In this document: in pieces, positions 34,186 to 43,300 of the stretch
How positions within the stretch are numbered: the stretch's first letter is position 1
Layout: every line of letters starts with the position of its first letter
From: Hyphomicrobiales bacterium
Lineage (GTDB): Bacteria > Pseudomonadota > Alphaproteobacteria > Rhizobiales > Rhizobiaceae
Length of the DNA stretch: 64,000 nucleotides
Assembly (NCBI GenBank): GCA_002401155.1
Contig: NVSG01000002.1
Location: forward strand, 531,462 to 595,461
Reading direction: 5' to 3'
The notes under the pieces: generated by a model
Databases searched by the model: none
Told to the model about the DNA's origin: nothing
Seen by the model: only the letters and a program-made list of their open reading frames with translations
Translations under genes and position numbers: made by a program

Positions 34186-35438
34186 TGAAAAATGAGCAAG
34201 GCCAAATGGCCCCAGAAACAAAAGCAATCGGCGATGATGTCGCCAATGCGTTTGATGAATTCATGCAGGCGTTTGAAGCGTTCAAGGAAAGTAATGATGA
34301 TCGGCTGAGCCAACTGGAATCCGGCAATAGCGCTGATATAGTCACCACTCAGAAAATGAACCGCATTAACCGGTCGCTTGATGAACAAAAAGCGCGCATG
34401 GATGAACTGGCATTGAAAAATCAACGCCCGGCAATCAATGGCTCTCAGCCGCTGACAAATGTTCAGTTCGAACATAAAAACGCCTTTGCCGATTACATTC
34501 GAAGAGGCAATGAAAACGGTCTGCGTCTGTTCGAAGAAAAAGCCATGTCCTATGGTAGCAATCCGGATGGTGGCTATCTGGTGCCCGATGAAACGGCCAC
34601 TGAAATTGGTAAACGTCTGGCCGCAATTTCGCCAATTCGTTCTATCGCTTCAGTGAAGACCATTTCTTCGGCGCTTTATAAAAAGCCGTTCGCCATCACT
34701 GGACCGGCAACTGGCTGGGTTGCAGAAACCGATGCCCGTCCGCAAACCTCAACGGCTACTTTGAGCGAGTTGCAGTTTCCAACCATGGAGCTCTACGCAA
34801 TGCCTGCGGCGACCTCCATGTTGCTTGATGATGCTGCAGTGGATATCGACGCATGGATCGGCGAGGAAGTGGAAACCGTCTTTGCCGAACAGGAAGGAGC
34901 GGCCTTCATCAATGGTGATGGGGTGAACCGGCCCAAGGGCCTGTTGACCAACACAACGGTTGCAGAATCCAGTTGGTCTTGGGGTAAGCTTGGTTACGTC
35001 GTTACTGGCTCAGATGGTGCTTTTCCGGGGTCCGATGCATCCGACATTCTGATTGAAAATATCTATGCATTGAAAGCTGGATATCGTCAGAATGCGAACT
35101 GGGTGATGAACCGAAAAACGCAAGCGGAAATCAGAAAACTCAAAGATGCTGATGGCAATTATCTCTGGCAGGCTCCGGCAGGTGCTGGCGCCAGTGCATC
35201 CTTGATGGGGTTCCCATTGGTGGAAGCTGAAGACATGCCTGATATTGCCAGCGACTCGCTCTCGATTGCCTTTGGTGATTTCCGACGGGGCTATTTGATC
35301 GTGGACCGTTCGGGCGTGCGCGTGTTGCGCGATCCGTATTCCGCAAAACCCTATGTGCTGTTCTACACCACCAAACGTGTTGGCGGCGGAGTGCAGGATT
35401 TTGACGCGATCAAGCTTCTGAAATTCGGCACAGCGTAA
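34185..35438 (+). CDS. GTA gp5, HK97-fold major capsid protein
   Basis: 417 residues; AAGGAG precedes ATG 34185. The N-terminal 100 residues form the coiled-coil delta domain (FMQAFEAFKESNDDRLSQLE) removed by the protease; the HK97 fold follows, from AMSYGSNPDGGYLVPDE to the C-terminal YTTKRVGGGVQDFDAIKLLK. Main shell protein of the GTA head. A cluster of hairpins follows the stop. Confidence 0.95.
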   Translation: MKNEQGQMAPETKAIGDDVANAFDEFMQAFEAFKESNDDRLSQLESGNSADIVTTQKMNRINRSLDEQKARMDELALKNQRPAINGSQPLTNVQFEHKNAFADYIRRGNENGLRLFEEKAMSYGSNPDGGYLVPDETATEIGKRLAAISPIRSIASVKTISSALYKKPFAITGPATGWVAETDARPQTSTATLSELQFPTMELYAMPAATSMLLDDAAVDIDAWIGEEVETVFAEQEGAAFINGDGVNRPKGLLTNTTVAESSWSWGKLGYVVTGSDGAFPGSDASDILIENIYALKAGYRQNANWVMNRKTQAEIRKLKDADGNYLWQAPAGAGASASLMGFPLVEAEDMPDIASDSLSIAFGDFRRGYLIVDRSGVRVLRDPYSAKPYVLFYTTKRVGGGVQDFDAIKLLKFGTA

Positions 35439-35530
35439 CGGTTTTCCTCCCGAACCGTTTTCCGTGAAAGCGGAAATTGCTGCCGTAGCGGCCTTGTTTT
35501 CTCAAAGTAAAATTTGAGCAGGCGAGGCCG
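35437..35530 (+). terminator. Three successive hairpins after the capsid gene
   Basis: Hairpin 1: AACGGTT (35437-35443) with AACCGTT (35453-35459), followed by TT. Hairpin 2: TTTCCG (35459-35464) with CGGAAA (35471-35476). Hairpin 3: CGGCCT (35489-35494) with AGGCCG (35525-35530), enclosing CTCAAA/TTTGAG. The first looks like a partial terminator; together they could raise capsid mRNA over the tail genes and stabilise its 3' end. Confidence 0.6.
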
Positions 35531-35559
35531 TTTCTATTTGCATAGATTGGAAATTTTGA

Positions 35560-36117
35560 ATGACGACATCCCTTGTTCAGCCGCCAGCTACAACGCCGGT
35601 TTCGCTTACTCAGGCCAAAACTCACTTGCGCGTAGATACCAGTGCCGAAGATGATTACATTTTGGATTTGATCAGCACCGCAACGACATTTGTGGAGCAG
35701 ACAATTAGCCGAAAACTCATCACCCAGACCTGGCGACAATATGTGGAAAAAATTGGTTCCGAGCGAACGGTTCTCTTGGAAATAAGGCCTCCCCAATCGA
35801 TTGTGGAAGTTACCGCTTATGATGAAGCAGGTACACCAACGGTGTTGAATGTGCAGGACTATTCGCTCAATCAATATGCTTCACCGCCAACGGTTACGCT
35901 CAATATTACTGCATCAACCGCGATGGTTGAACTCGATGTGATTGCAGGCTTTGGTGACACCGGCGCCGATGTGCCGGGAACTTTGCTAAGAGCAATTTTA
36001 GTGCTGGTGGGTCATTGGTATGAATTTCGCGGTGCAATCGATGTAGCCGAACAACCCGCTTCAATTCCTTCCGGATTCCAGATCCTGTTGGCACCCTATA
36101 TGGAGCCGAAAATCTGA
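35560..36117 (+). CDS. GTA gp6, head-tail connector
   Basis: 185 residues. The N-terminal VSLTQAKTHLRVDTSAEDDYILDLISTA is typical of gp6-like head-tail connector (DUF3168-independent adaptor) proteins that bind under the portal ring; the C-terminal part ends at LLAPYMEPKI. Its stop overlaps the next ATG by one base. Confidence 0.9.
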   Translation: MTTSLVQPPATTPVSLTQAKTHLRVDTSAEDDYILDLISTATTFVEQTISRKLITQTWRQYVEKIGSERTVLLEIRPPQSIVEVTAYDEAGTPTVLNVQDYSLNQYASPPTVTLNITASTAMVELDVIAGFGDTGADVPGTLLRAILVLVGHWYEFRGAIDVAEQPASIPSGFQILLAPYMEPKI

Positions 36118-36452
36118 TGGTAAAACCAATCATTCAATCCGGTTCATTTCGCCGAAGGGTAACATTGCAGGAAGAAACCGAAACGCCGGACGGGTGTGGC
36201 GGTTTCACCACCGGTTGGGTTTCCGTATCCGATATCTGGGCGCAAATCACGCCGGTGGGAAGTGCCTCAATTTCGAGGGCAGACAACGTGGATCAGGAAG
36301 TCACCCACACGGTGATGGTTCGAAAAACAGGCAACTTGCAGCAAGGAATGCGCTTGTTATTTGGCAGCAGAATTTTCCTGATTAACTCGGTTTATGACCC
36401 GGATGAAACCGGCAGATACACCCAATGCGATGTACGCGAGCAAAGTTCATAA
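36117..36452 (+). CDS. GTA gp7, head closure protein
   Basis: 111 residues, small beta-barrel type: GSFRRRVTLQEE, then DGCGGFTTGWVSVSDIWAQITPVG, the pattern of phage head-tail joining (head closure/stopper) proteins. It closes the filled head beneath the connector. Overlaps gp6 by one base. Confidence 0.9.
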   Translation: MVKPIIQSGSFRRRVTLQEETETPDGCGGFTTGWVSVSDIWAQITPVGSASISRADNVDQEVTHTVMVRKTGNLQQGMRLLFGSRIFLINSVYDPDETGRYTQCDVREQSS

Positions 36453-36474
36453 GTACTGATGATGGAGAGAGACT

Positions 36475-36879
36475 ATGCATCCCGCAATTGCCCTTCAGGC
36501 CGAAATTTTTACGACGCTGATAGCTTCCACAGATTTGGCTACCGCCCTTGGTGGGGCCTTCATTTATGACGATGTGCCAAATGGCCAAAAACCACCTTAC
36601 ATTATTTTTGGAACCGCCGTTTATTCCAACTGGTCGACCTCGACAGAGGACGGCACCGAGCACACCATTTTACTGGATATCTGGTCAACGGAAAATGGCA
36701 GAAAGCAGGTGTTGGAAATTTCCCAACACATCGTGGAGGCGCTCGATGCACTACCGAAAATTATCTCCGGCCATCACCTGATCAACATGACAAATGAGAG
36801 TCTTGAGGTCTCACACAATGCGCAAAGCGGTTACTTCCACGGCACGTTGAATTACCGCGCCATCACCGAACCTGCATAA
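36475..36879 (+). CDS. GTA gp8, DUF3168 tail terminator
   Basis: 134 residues; GGAGAGA lies before ATG 36475. DUF3168 features: DDVPNGQKPPYIIFG and HTILLDIWSTENGRKQVLEI. Tail terminator proteins cap the tail tube and mediate head-tail joining. Confidence 0.9.
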   Translation: MHPAIALQAEIFTTLIASTDLATALGGAFIYDDVPNGQKPPYIIFGTAVYSNWSTSTEDGTEHTILLDIWSTENGRKQVLEISQHIVEALDALPKIISGHHLINMTNESLEVSHNAQSGYFHGTLNYRAITEPA

Positions 36880-36896
36880 ATTAGAGGAAAGAAATC

Positions 36897-37310
36897 ATGG
36901 CCGCCCAAAAAGGCAAAGACCTGTTGTTGAAAATTGATGTCGATAATGTCGGCAGCTTTGAAACCGTCGCAGGCATTCGCTCGCGCCAATTATCGTTCAA
37001 TGCAGAAACGGTGGATGCCACCGATTCAGAATCCGCCGGTCGCTGGCGTGAATTGCTCGGTGGCGCAGGATTACGCAGCGCGTCTCTATCGGGCGTCGGC
37101 ATCTTCAAAGATGCTTCGTCGGATGAAAAAATACGTCACCAATTTTTCGATGGATTGATCAGCCCATGGCAAATCGTAATCCCGAATTTCGGCGTGATGG
37201 AAGGATTGTTCCAGATCACGGCAATCGAATATTCCGGCGAACATAGCGGCGAAGTTGCATTTGAGATCGCCCTGCAGTCAGCCGGGCAAATCGCATTCAC
37301 GGGGGCCTGA
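36897..37310 (+). CDS. GTA gp9, major tail tube protein (TP901-1 type)
   Basis: 137 residues; GAGGAAAG before ATG 36897. KGKDLLLKIDV, ETVDATDSESAGRWRELLGGAG and the ending QSAGQIAFTGA match the TP901-1-family major tail protein. It builds the hexameric tail tube. Confidence 0.93.
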   Translation: MAAQKGKDLLLKIDVDNVGSFETVAGIRSRQLSFNAETVDATDSESAGRWRELLGGAGLRSASLSGVGIFKDASSDEKIRHQFFDGLISPWQIVIPNFGVMEGLFQITAIEYSGEHSGEVAFEIALQSAGQIAFTGA

Positions 37311-37312
37311 AT

Positions 37313-37681
37313 ATGGTCAACAAATTACGCGGTGAAATTGCTGCCAGTCTCGATGGAAAGCCGTGGACCTTGTGTCTTACTCTTGGCGCTTTGGCCGAGT
37401 TGGAAGAGCAACTTGAAGCGGATGATTTGTCATCATTGGCAGCGAAATTTACCAGCGGAAAACTATCCGCAAAGCATTTGCTGGCGATCATCGGAGCGGG
37501 TCTGCGCGGTGGCGGTCACAATGTGAACGATAGCGAGGTCGCAGAAATGCGAGTTGAGGGTGGCATTACCGGCTATGCGCGGATCGCGGCAGAGCTTTTG
37601 AAAGCGACCTTCAATACGGAGCAACAACCCGCAAACCCGCTGCCGCCGCAGGAAGCCAATCCTTCCCCTGGAAACAGGTGA
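37313..37681 (+). CDS. GTA gp10, tail assembly chaperone-like
   Basis: 122 residues: NKLRGEIAASLDGKPWTLCLTLGALAELEEQL is the gp10 pattern; the rest is helical with a Pro/Gln-rich tail. It starts two bases after gp9 and overlaps the next gene by one base. In tailed phages this place encodes the tail assembly chaperones that wrap the tape measure protein. Confidence 0.88.
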   Translation: MVNKLRGEIAASLDGKPWTLCLTLGALAELEEQLEADDLSSLAAKFTSGKLSAKHLLAIIGAGLRGGGHNVNDSEVAEMRVEGGITGYARIAAELLKATFNTEQQPANPLPPQEANPSPGNR

Positions 37682-37839
37682 TGGCTTATGGCCTCGGTTA
37701 CCTGCGGCTAAATCCGACCAGCTTTTGGCAACTGTCATTGCAGGAATTTCATGCAGCCGTTTCATACGATTCATCCACACGTGGTTTGATGTCTTCATCC
37801 GCGTTGGAAGAATTGATGCACCATTATCCCGATAATTGA
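37681..37839 (+). CDS. GTA gp10.1, small tail assembly chaperone (rcc01693-like)
   Basis: Missing from the track because of its length: 52 residues from ATG 37681, whose A is the last base of the gp10 TGA; a GTG one codon earlier (37678) is an alternative. MAYGLGYLRLNPTSFWQLSLQEF is the typical start of the small GTA protein between gp10 and the tape measure. Translational coupling to gp10 is likely. Confidence 0.85.
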   Translation: MAYGLGYLRLNPTSFWQLSLQEFHAAVSYDSSTRGLMSSSALEELMHHYPDN

Positions 37840-37851
37840 GCGGAATTTCTT

Positions 37852-38286
37852 ATGCCTCATAACGACACCCATAGATTTGATATCGATACGTCCGGTTTTG
37901 AAAATGCTTTGAAAGACATGAGCCGATTGACCGAGGATTTTGGCAGGATATTTACCTCCACCATAAAATCTGCTGTGGTCTCTGGCAATTCTTTCGAAGA
38001 TAGCTTGCGCTCCATCGCGCTTAGAATCTCCGGACTGGCGTTGACTAAATCGCTTGCACCATTGGAGTCATTGGTCGGTTCCTTTGTCGGGAATCTGACA
38101 AATTCGGTTCTCGGCTCCTCATCCGGTGGCGGTGGTCCATTGGGAATTGGATTACAAAGTGGGGCCGCGCCAACAAACATCTCCTTCAATGTGAACGCCA
38201 CAAACGCAACAAGCTTTGCCCAATCTGAAGGACAGATTTCAGCCTTGCTTGCACGGGCTGTCGCACGCGGTCAACGCGGTCTTTAA
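37852..38286 (+). CDS. GTA gp11, short tape measure protein
   Basis: 144 residues. Helical N-terminus (FENALKDMSRLTEDFGRIFTSTIKSAV), SFEDSLRSIALRISGLALTKSL, then a Gly/Ser-rich region (SSSGGGGPLGIGLQSGAAP) and an Ala-rich end, as in RcGTA-type tape measure proteins. Tape measure length sets tail length; this one is short even for a GTA as I recall them. Confidence 0.85.
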   Translation: MPHNDTHRFDIDTSGFENALKDMSRLTEDFGRIFTSTIKSAVVSGNSFEDSLRSIALRISGLALTKSLAPLESLVGSFVGNLTNSVLGSSSGGGGPLGIGLQSGAAPTNISFNVNATNATSFAQSEGQISALLARAVARGQRGL

Positions 38287-38307
38287 CTTTCAAAAATCGA
38301 GAAAATT

Positions 38308-38955
38308 ATGACAGATACAGGCTTTCACGAAGTCCGTTTCCCGACGGATATCGCACGCGGGGCCATCGGTGGTCCGCTGCGAAATACCCAGATTGTTGCG
38401 CTTGCCTCCGGGCATGAACAACGCAACACCCGATGGGCCCATTCCCGGCGCAAATATAATGTCGGTTATGGTATGAAAACCCTTGATGATCTCTATCAGG
38501 TGATCTCGTTTTTCGAACAACGCCGAGGAAAATTATACGGGTTCCGTTTTCGCGATGCCTTCGATTTTAAATCTTGCAGCCCGGGTGATACCATCTCGGC
38601 GCAAGATCAGGATATCGGAACCGGCGATGGAACAGCCACAAGTTTCGCTCTAAGAAAAACCTATGGCACGGGCATCAGTGCTTATGTGCGGATCATCGGC
38701 AAGCCAGTTGCTGGAACGGTTGAGATTGAGGTGGGTGGAGCGCCGCAGGTTCTGGATACGGACTTCACACTCGATCCGACATCAGGCGCAATCGAGTTTT
38801 TGCCGGGTAGCATACCGCCCGATGGAGAGACAATCAGCGCCGGCTTTGAGTTCGATGTAGCGGTGCGTTTTGACGTGGATGAAATTACCGTCAATCTTCG
38901 CGCGTTTCAGGCAGGCGACATACCTTCGATTCCCTTGGTGGAGGTGTTGCTGTGA
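38308..38955 (+). CDS. GTA gp12, DUF2460 distal tail protein
   Basis: 215 residues. FHEVRFPTDIARGAIGGP and RKYNVGYGMKTLDDLYQVISFFE are the DUF2460 (TIGR02217) signature; the C-terminal part is beta-rich. It forms the distal tail ring between tube and baseplate hub. Overlaps gp13 by four bases. Confidence 0.93.
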   Translation: MTDTGFHEVRFPTDIARGAIGGPLRNTQIVALASGHEQRNTRWAHSRRKYNVGYGMKTLDDLYQVISFFEQRRGKLYGFRFRDAFDFKSCSPGDTISAQDQDIGTGDGTATSFALRKTYGTGISAYVRIIGKPVAGTVEIEVGGAPQVLDTDFTLDPTSGAIEFLPGSIPPDGETISAGFEFDVAVRFDVDEITVNLRAFQAGDIPSIPLVEVLL

Positions 38956-39842
38956 GAAACATCTCGTCTGCCATGCAATCCCATCTGGATTGCGAAGTAA
39001 CGACGCTTTGTCGATGCTGGATACTGACTCGCAAGGATGCCGTGGTGATGGGATTTACCGATCACGATGGCGATATTCTGCTTAACGATGTCGCCTGCCA
39101 GTCGATCAGCGGCATGGAGGCCAGTGCCATTGAAGCGAGCCTCGGATTTTCTGTCGATGGTCAGGAAGTTTCCGGTGCACTGAGTTCATCCGCCATCAGC
39201 GATGAGGACATTGAGGCAGGAAAACTTGATGGCGCAACGATCGAAGTCGTCGTTGTAAACTGGTCAAATGTAAATCAATATTTTCCAGAAAGCTCCCACA
39301 TCATCGGCGATATTATTCGCGAAGACGAACACTTCCGCGCCGAGCTTCGTAGTCACACCGCGTTGATGGACCAAAGCAAAGGGCGGCATTTTGTAAGGCA
39401 TTGTCAGGCCGATTTGGGCGATGGGCAATGCGGGGTGAGCATTGCAGATGCGGCATTCACCAAACCCGGTTCGGTTGTGTCGACGGATTCATCCGTCGTT
39501 CTGGTGGTTTCTGGTCTTGGCGGCCTGCCAGCAGGGTGGGCCAGAGGAGGGCTGCTTAAATGGGTATCAGGACAAAACATCGACCAGAATATTGAAATCG
39601 CCGAACACTATTTCGAGCAGGACCGGGTGTTCCTACACCTTTGGAAGCCAATGTCACATCTGCCGCAATTTGGTGACACGTTTCAAATCACCACCGGCTG
39701 CGACAAGACATTTGCTACCTGCAAAGCCAAGTTTCTGAATGGTTTAAATTTTCGCGGATTTCCCCATCTCCCCGGCAATGATTTTGCAGCAAGCTATGCC
39801 AGCAATTCCAAAAAAATGGACGGGGGCGCATTGATCAAATGA
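38952..39842 (+). CDS. GTA gp13, DUF2163 baseplate hub protein
   Basis: 296 residues from GTG 38952, overlapping the gp12 stop (GTGA). DUF2163 (TIGR02218) pattern: CRCWILTRKDAVVMGFTDHD, DGATIEVVVVNWSN, and cysteine-bearing GCDKTFATCKAKFLNGLNFRGFPHLPG. Those C-terminal cysteines are known from RcGTA gp13 as Fe-S cluster ligands, as I recall its structure. Overlaps gp14 by four bases. Confidence 0.93.
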   Translation: MRNISSAMQSHLDCEVTTLCRCWILTRKDAVVMGFTDHDGDILLNDVACQSISGMEASAIEASLGFSVDGQEVSGALSSSAISDEDIEAGKLDGATIEVVVVNWSNVNQYFPESSHIIGDIIREDEHFRAELRSHTALMDQSKGRHFVRHCQADLGDGQCGVSIADAAFTKPGSVVSTDSSVVLVVSGLGGLPAGWARGGLLKWVSGQNIDQNIEIAEHYFEQDRVFLHLWKPMSHLPQFGDTFQITTGCDKTFATCKAKFLNGLNFRGFPHLPGNDFAASYASNSKKMDGGALIK

Positions 39843-40294
39843 CATCAAATCAAGATGCCCAACGCATCATAAATGAAGCGCGTGGCTGGATTGGTACGCC
39901 CTATATTCATCAGGCATCTGCCAAGGGGCAGGGGGCGGATTGCCTTGGTTTGATCCGGGGTGTTTGGCGTGCGATTTTTGGCGAGGAGCCGGAAACAATG
40001 CCAGCCTATTCCCCTGACTGGGGGGAAATTGACGGCGAAGAAACCATGTTGAACGCGGCAAAAAGGCATTTTCTTCCACTGGCGATAGATGACCTTGGTC
40101 CGGGGGATCTGGTCATCTTTCGATGGAAGCAGGTGGTGATTGCAAAACATGCTGGCATCCTGACTTCGGACCGGCATTTCATTCATGCATTTGAACGCGC
40201 AGGGGTTGTTGAAACCACCCTCGGCAATCCATGGCGCGCGCGCATCGCCGCTGGTTTCCGATTTCCCGATATCCCCCAGAAATCCCAAAGTTAG
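39839..40294 (+). CDS. GTA gp14, NlpC/P60 cell-wall peptidase
   Basis: 151 residues. The catalytic cysteine is C35 in GQGADCLGLIRG and the histidine H104 in IAKHAGIL. Opens peptidoglycan at the tail tip for DNA entry. Overlaps gp13 (ATGA) and is followed after nine bases by gp15. Confidence 0.94.
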   Translation: MTSNQDAQRIINEARGWIGTPYIHQASAKGQGADCLGLIRGVWRAIFGEEPETMPAYSPDWGEIDGEETMLNAAKRHFLPLAIDDLGPGDLVIFRWKQVVIAKHAGILTSDRHFIHAFERAGVVETTLGNPWRARIAAGFRFPDIPQKSQS

Positions 40295-40303
40295 AGAAAT
40301 AAA

Positions 40304-43300
40304 ATGGCAACAATCCTGCTACAAGTTGTTGGCTCCGCCGTTGGCGGTGCAATTGGCGGACCGTTTGGGGCCGTATTGGGCCGGGCAATTGGCGGCATTG
40401 CAGGTGCCGCAATCGACCAGCAATTATTTTCCAAAGATCAGGTTATTCAAGGCCCTCGTTTGGACGCCGCTCGGTTTTTAACATCAAGCGAAGGGGCTGC
40501 CATTCCGAAGACTTACGGCCAGACGCGTTTAGGCGGACAGATCATCTGGGCCACCCGTTTCAAGGAAAACATCACGACAGAAACCAGCAGCGGCGGGGGA
40601 GGAGGAGGCAAAGGCGGCGGCAGTGGACCAAAAACCACGACCACAACTTACTCCTATTCTGCAAATTTTGCAGTTGGAATTTGTCAGGGGCCAATTTCAG
40701 GAATTCGCCGAATTTGGGCAGATGGAAGCGAACTCGATCTCACAACAATTGAATATCGATTGTACCGGGGAACAGAGGATCAGGAGCCCGACCCGTTGAT
40801 CGAGGCCAAGCAGGGCAGCAACAATGCACCAGCCTATCGCGGCACCGCCTATATTGTTTTCGAAGCGCTGCCTCTGGAAAAATATGGCAATCGGGTTCCG
40901 CAAATTTCGGTAGAAATTATCCGCCAGATTGATGGTCTCGGGCCAAAGATCAAATCAATCACTGTCATTCCGGGTGCCACAGAATTTGGTTATCTGCCGC
41001 AGGCCGCAAATTCGAGTGCGCCATCTTCAGAAGTATATAGAGTACGAAACCGGCATAACACGATTGCTTCGACCGACTGGCAAGCCTCAATTGATGAATT
41101 GCAGATGATGTGTCCAAACCTTGAAACGGTATCTTTGGTCATCGCATGGTTTGGAACCGATTTGCGCGCAGGCCAATGTGATATCCGTCCAAAGGTTGAA
41201 CATCAAAGCGATTCGTTGACCGCCGAAAAATGGCAGGTATCCGGCATCACTGCCGGCACGGCGCAGGAAGTGTCGCGTATTAGCGGCAACCCTGCCTTTG
41301 GAGGCACTCCATCTGACCACACAATTCTTGCAGCAATTGCCGATCTTAAATCGCGCGGCTTAAAGGTGATGCTATATCCCTTTATCCTGATGGATATTCA
41401 GGATGGAAATGCCAAGCAAGATCCATACGGTAATCCGGAACAAGCAGCTTTCCCGTGGCGTGGCATGGTCACTTGTAACCCCGCAATTGACCAGCCAGCA
41501 ACCGCTGATCAGACATCGCTGGCAGGAAGTCAAATAACAGATTTTTGCGGCAATGCTGCTGTTGGAAACTTTCCGATATCCGGCAATTCGGTTGGTTATT
41601 CAGGACCGGCCGAATGGTCTTTTCGCCGAATGATTTTGCACTATGCAAAAATTGGAGCACTGGCCGGAGGTTTGGATGGCTATATTATCGGCTCCGAAAT
41701 GCGCGGACTGACTTCGGTGCGCGATGATGTTGGAAATTTTCCATTCGTCTCACAATTGGTCGCCCTGTCTGATGATGTGAAATCGGTGCTGGGAAGCTCA
41801 TGCAACGTTACCTATGCCGCGGATTGGTCTGAGTATTTCGGCTATCATCCTCAGGATGGCAGCAACGATATCTACTTCAATCTGGACCCTCTCTGGGCCA
41901 ATGATTCTATCGATACAATTGGCATCGACAATTATATGCCCTTGTCTGATTTGCGCGATGGTAATGAATTCCAACCCGGTATTTCGGTCGAAAATTTGCA
42001 GCAGCAAATCAACAGCGCGGAGGGTTATGACTGGTTTTATGCCTCAAGCGAAGATCGGTTGAGTTCTACCCGAACGCCGATAACCGACGGTCTCAACGAA
42101 CCATGGGTTTGGCGCTACAAGGACTTGGTTTCGTGGTGGGAAAATGACCACCATGAGCGGGTGAATGATGTGCGCTCAGCCAGCCCCACCGCTTGGGTTC
42201 CACAAAGCAAACCATTGGTCTTCACAGAGATCGGTTGCCCGGCAATCGACAAAGGCTCCAACCAACCCAATGTGTTTTATGATGAGAAATCGGATCAATC
42301 CGACATCCCGTATTTTTCTACCGGTGGCAGAGATGATCTGGTACAGAACCGTTTTCTACAGGCGCATTTTGCCCATTGGGATTCAAACAATCCCGATTTT
42401 GATCCGCTGGATAATCCCTCTTCGTCGCAATATTCCGGACGTATGATTGATCCTTCTGATATTGCCATTTGGACGTGGGACGCGCGACCATTTCCGTGGT
42501 TTCCGCAACTCAGCAGTGTCTGGAGTGACGGGCCAAATTGGCAACGCGGTCATTGGCTAAACGGTCGGCTTGCCGGATGTCCGCTCGACAGTTTGATCTC
42601 GGTCATCATGCAAGATTTTGGCTATACGAATTTCAGATGTCAGGTCGATGGATTTGTCGATGGTTATCTGGTTCCAAACGCGATTTCCCTGCGTCTTGCT
42701 TTGGAACCGTTGGTAGCGCTGTTCGGTATTTTGATCAGCGAGGAAGACAGTATAATTGTTTTCCGCAGCAAGGCATATTGTCCACGCCCTGTAATTCTAC
42801 CATTGGATATTGTTCAGGAAAAAGACCAACCGGCATTCGTTTATAATCGAGAGCATGAAGCCGAATTGCCCCGCGAAGCCATCGTAAGTCACACTTCAAT
42901 TTCAGGAAATTACGAACAAACCAGCACAAAAACCCGGCGGCTTGTCACCAATAGCGAGCGGCAGGTCACCATGTCGCTTCCAATGGTGTTGCCGAGTGGG
43001 GCTGCCTCCGTCGCAGGGGAAGAACGCATTCGAGATTTTTGGGTTGCGCAGGATAAATTGCAATTTGCGCTGGGGCAGAAATACTCAATGCTCAGCCCTG
43101 GTGATATCATCACTTTCGACGAAGGCGACGATAGAAAATGGTTGGTGGAGCAGGCCGACACCGGCAACCACCGAATGTTTAAAACACGCGCTATCGCTGA
43201 TCTGCCAAAACCTGCGCGCAATCAGGGCGATTTCAGCTCAATCGAAAGCGCGTTGCAAATTGCCGGCCCGGCCTCGGTGGAACTGATGGACTTGCCCCTA

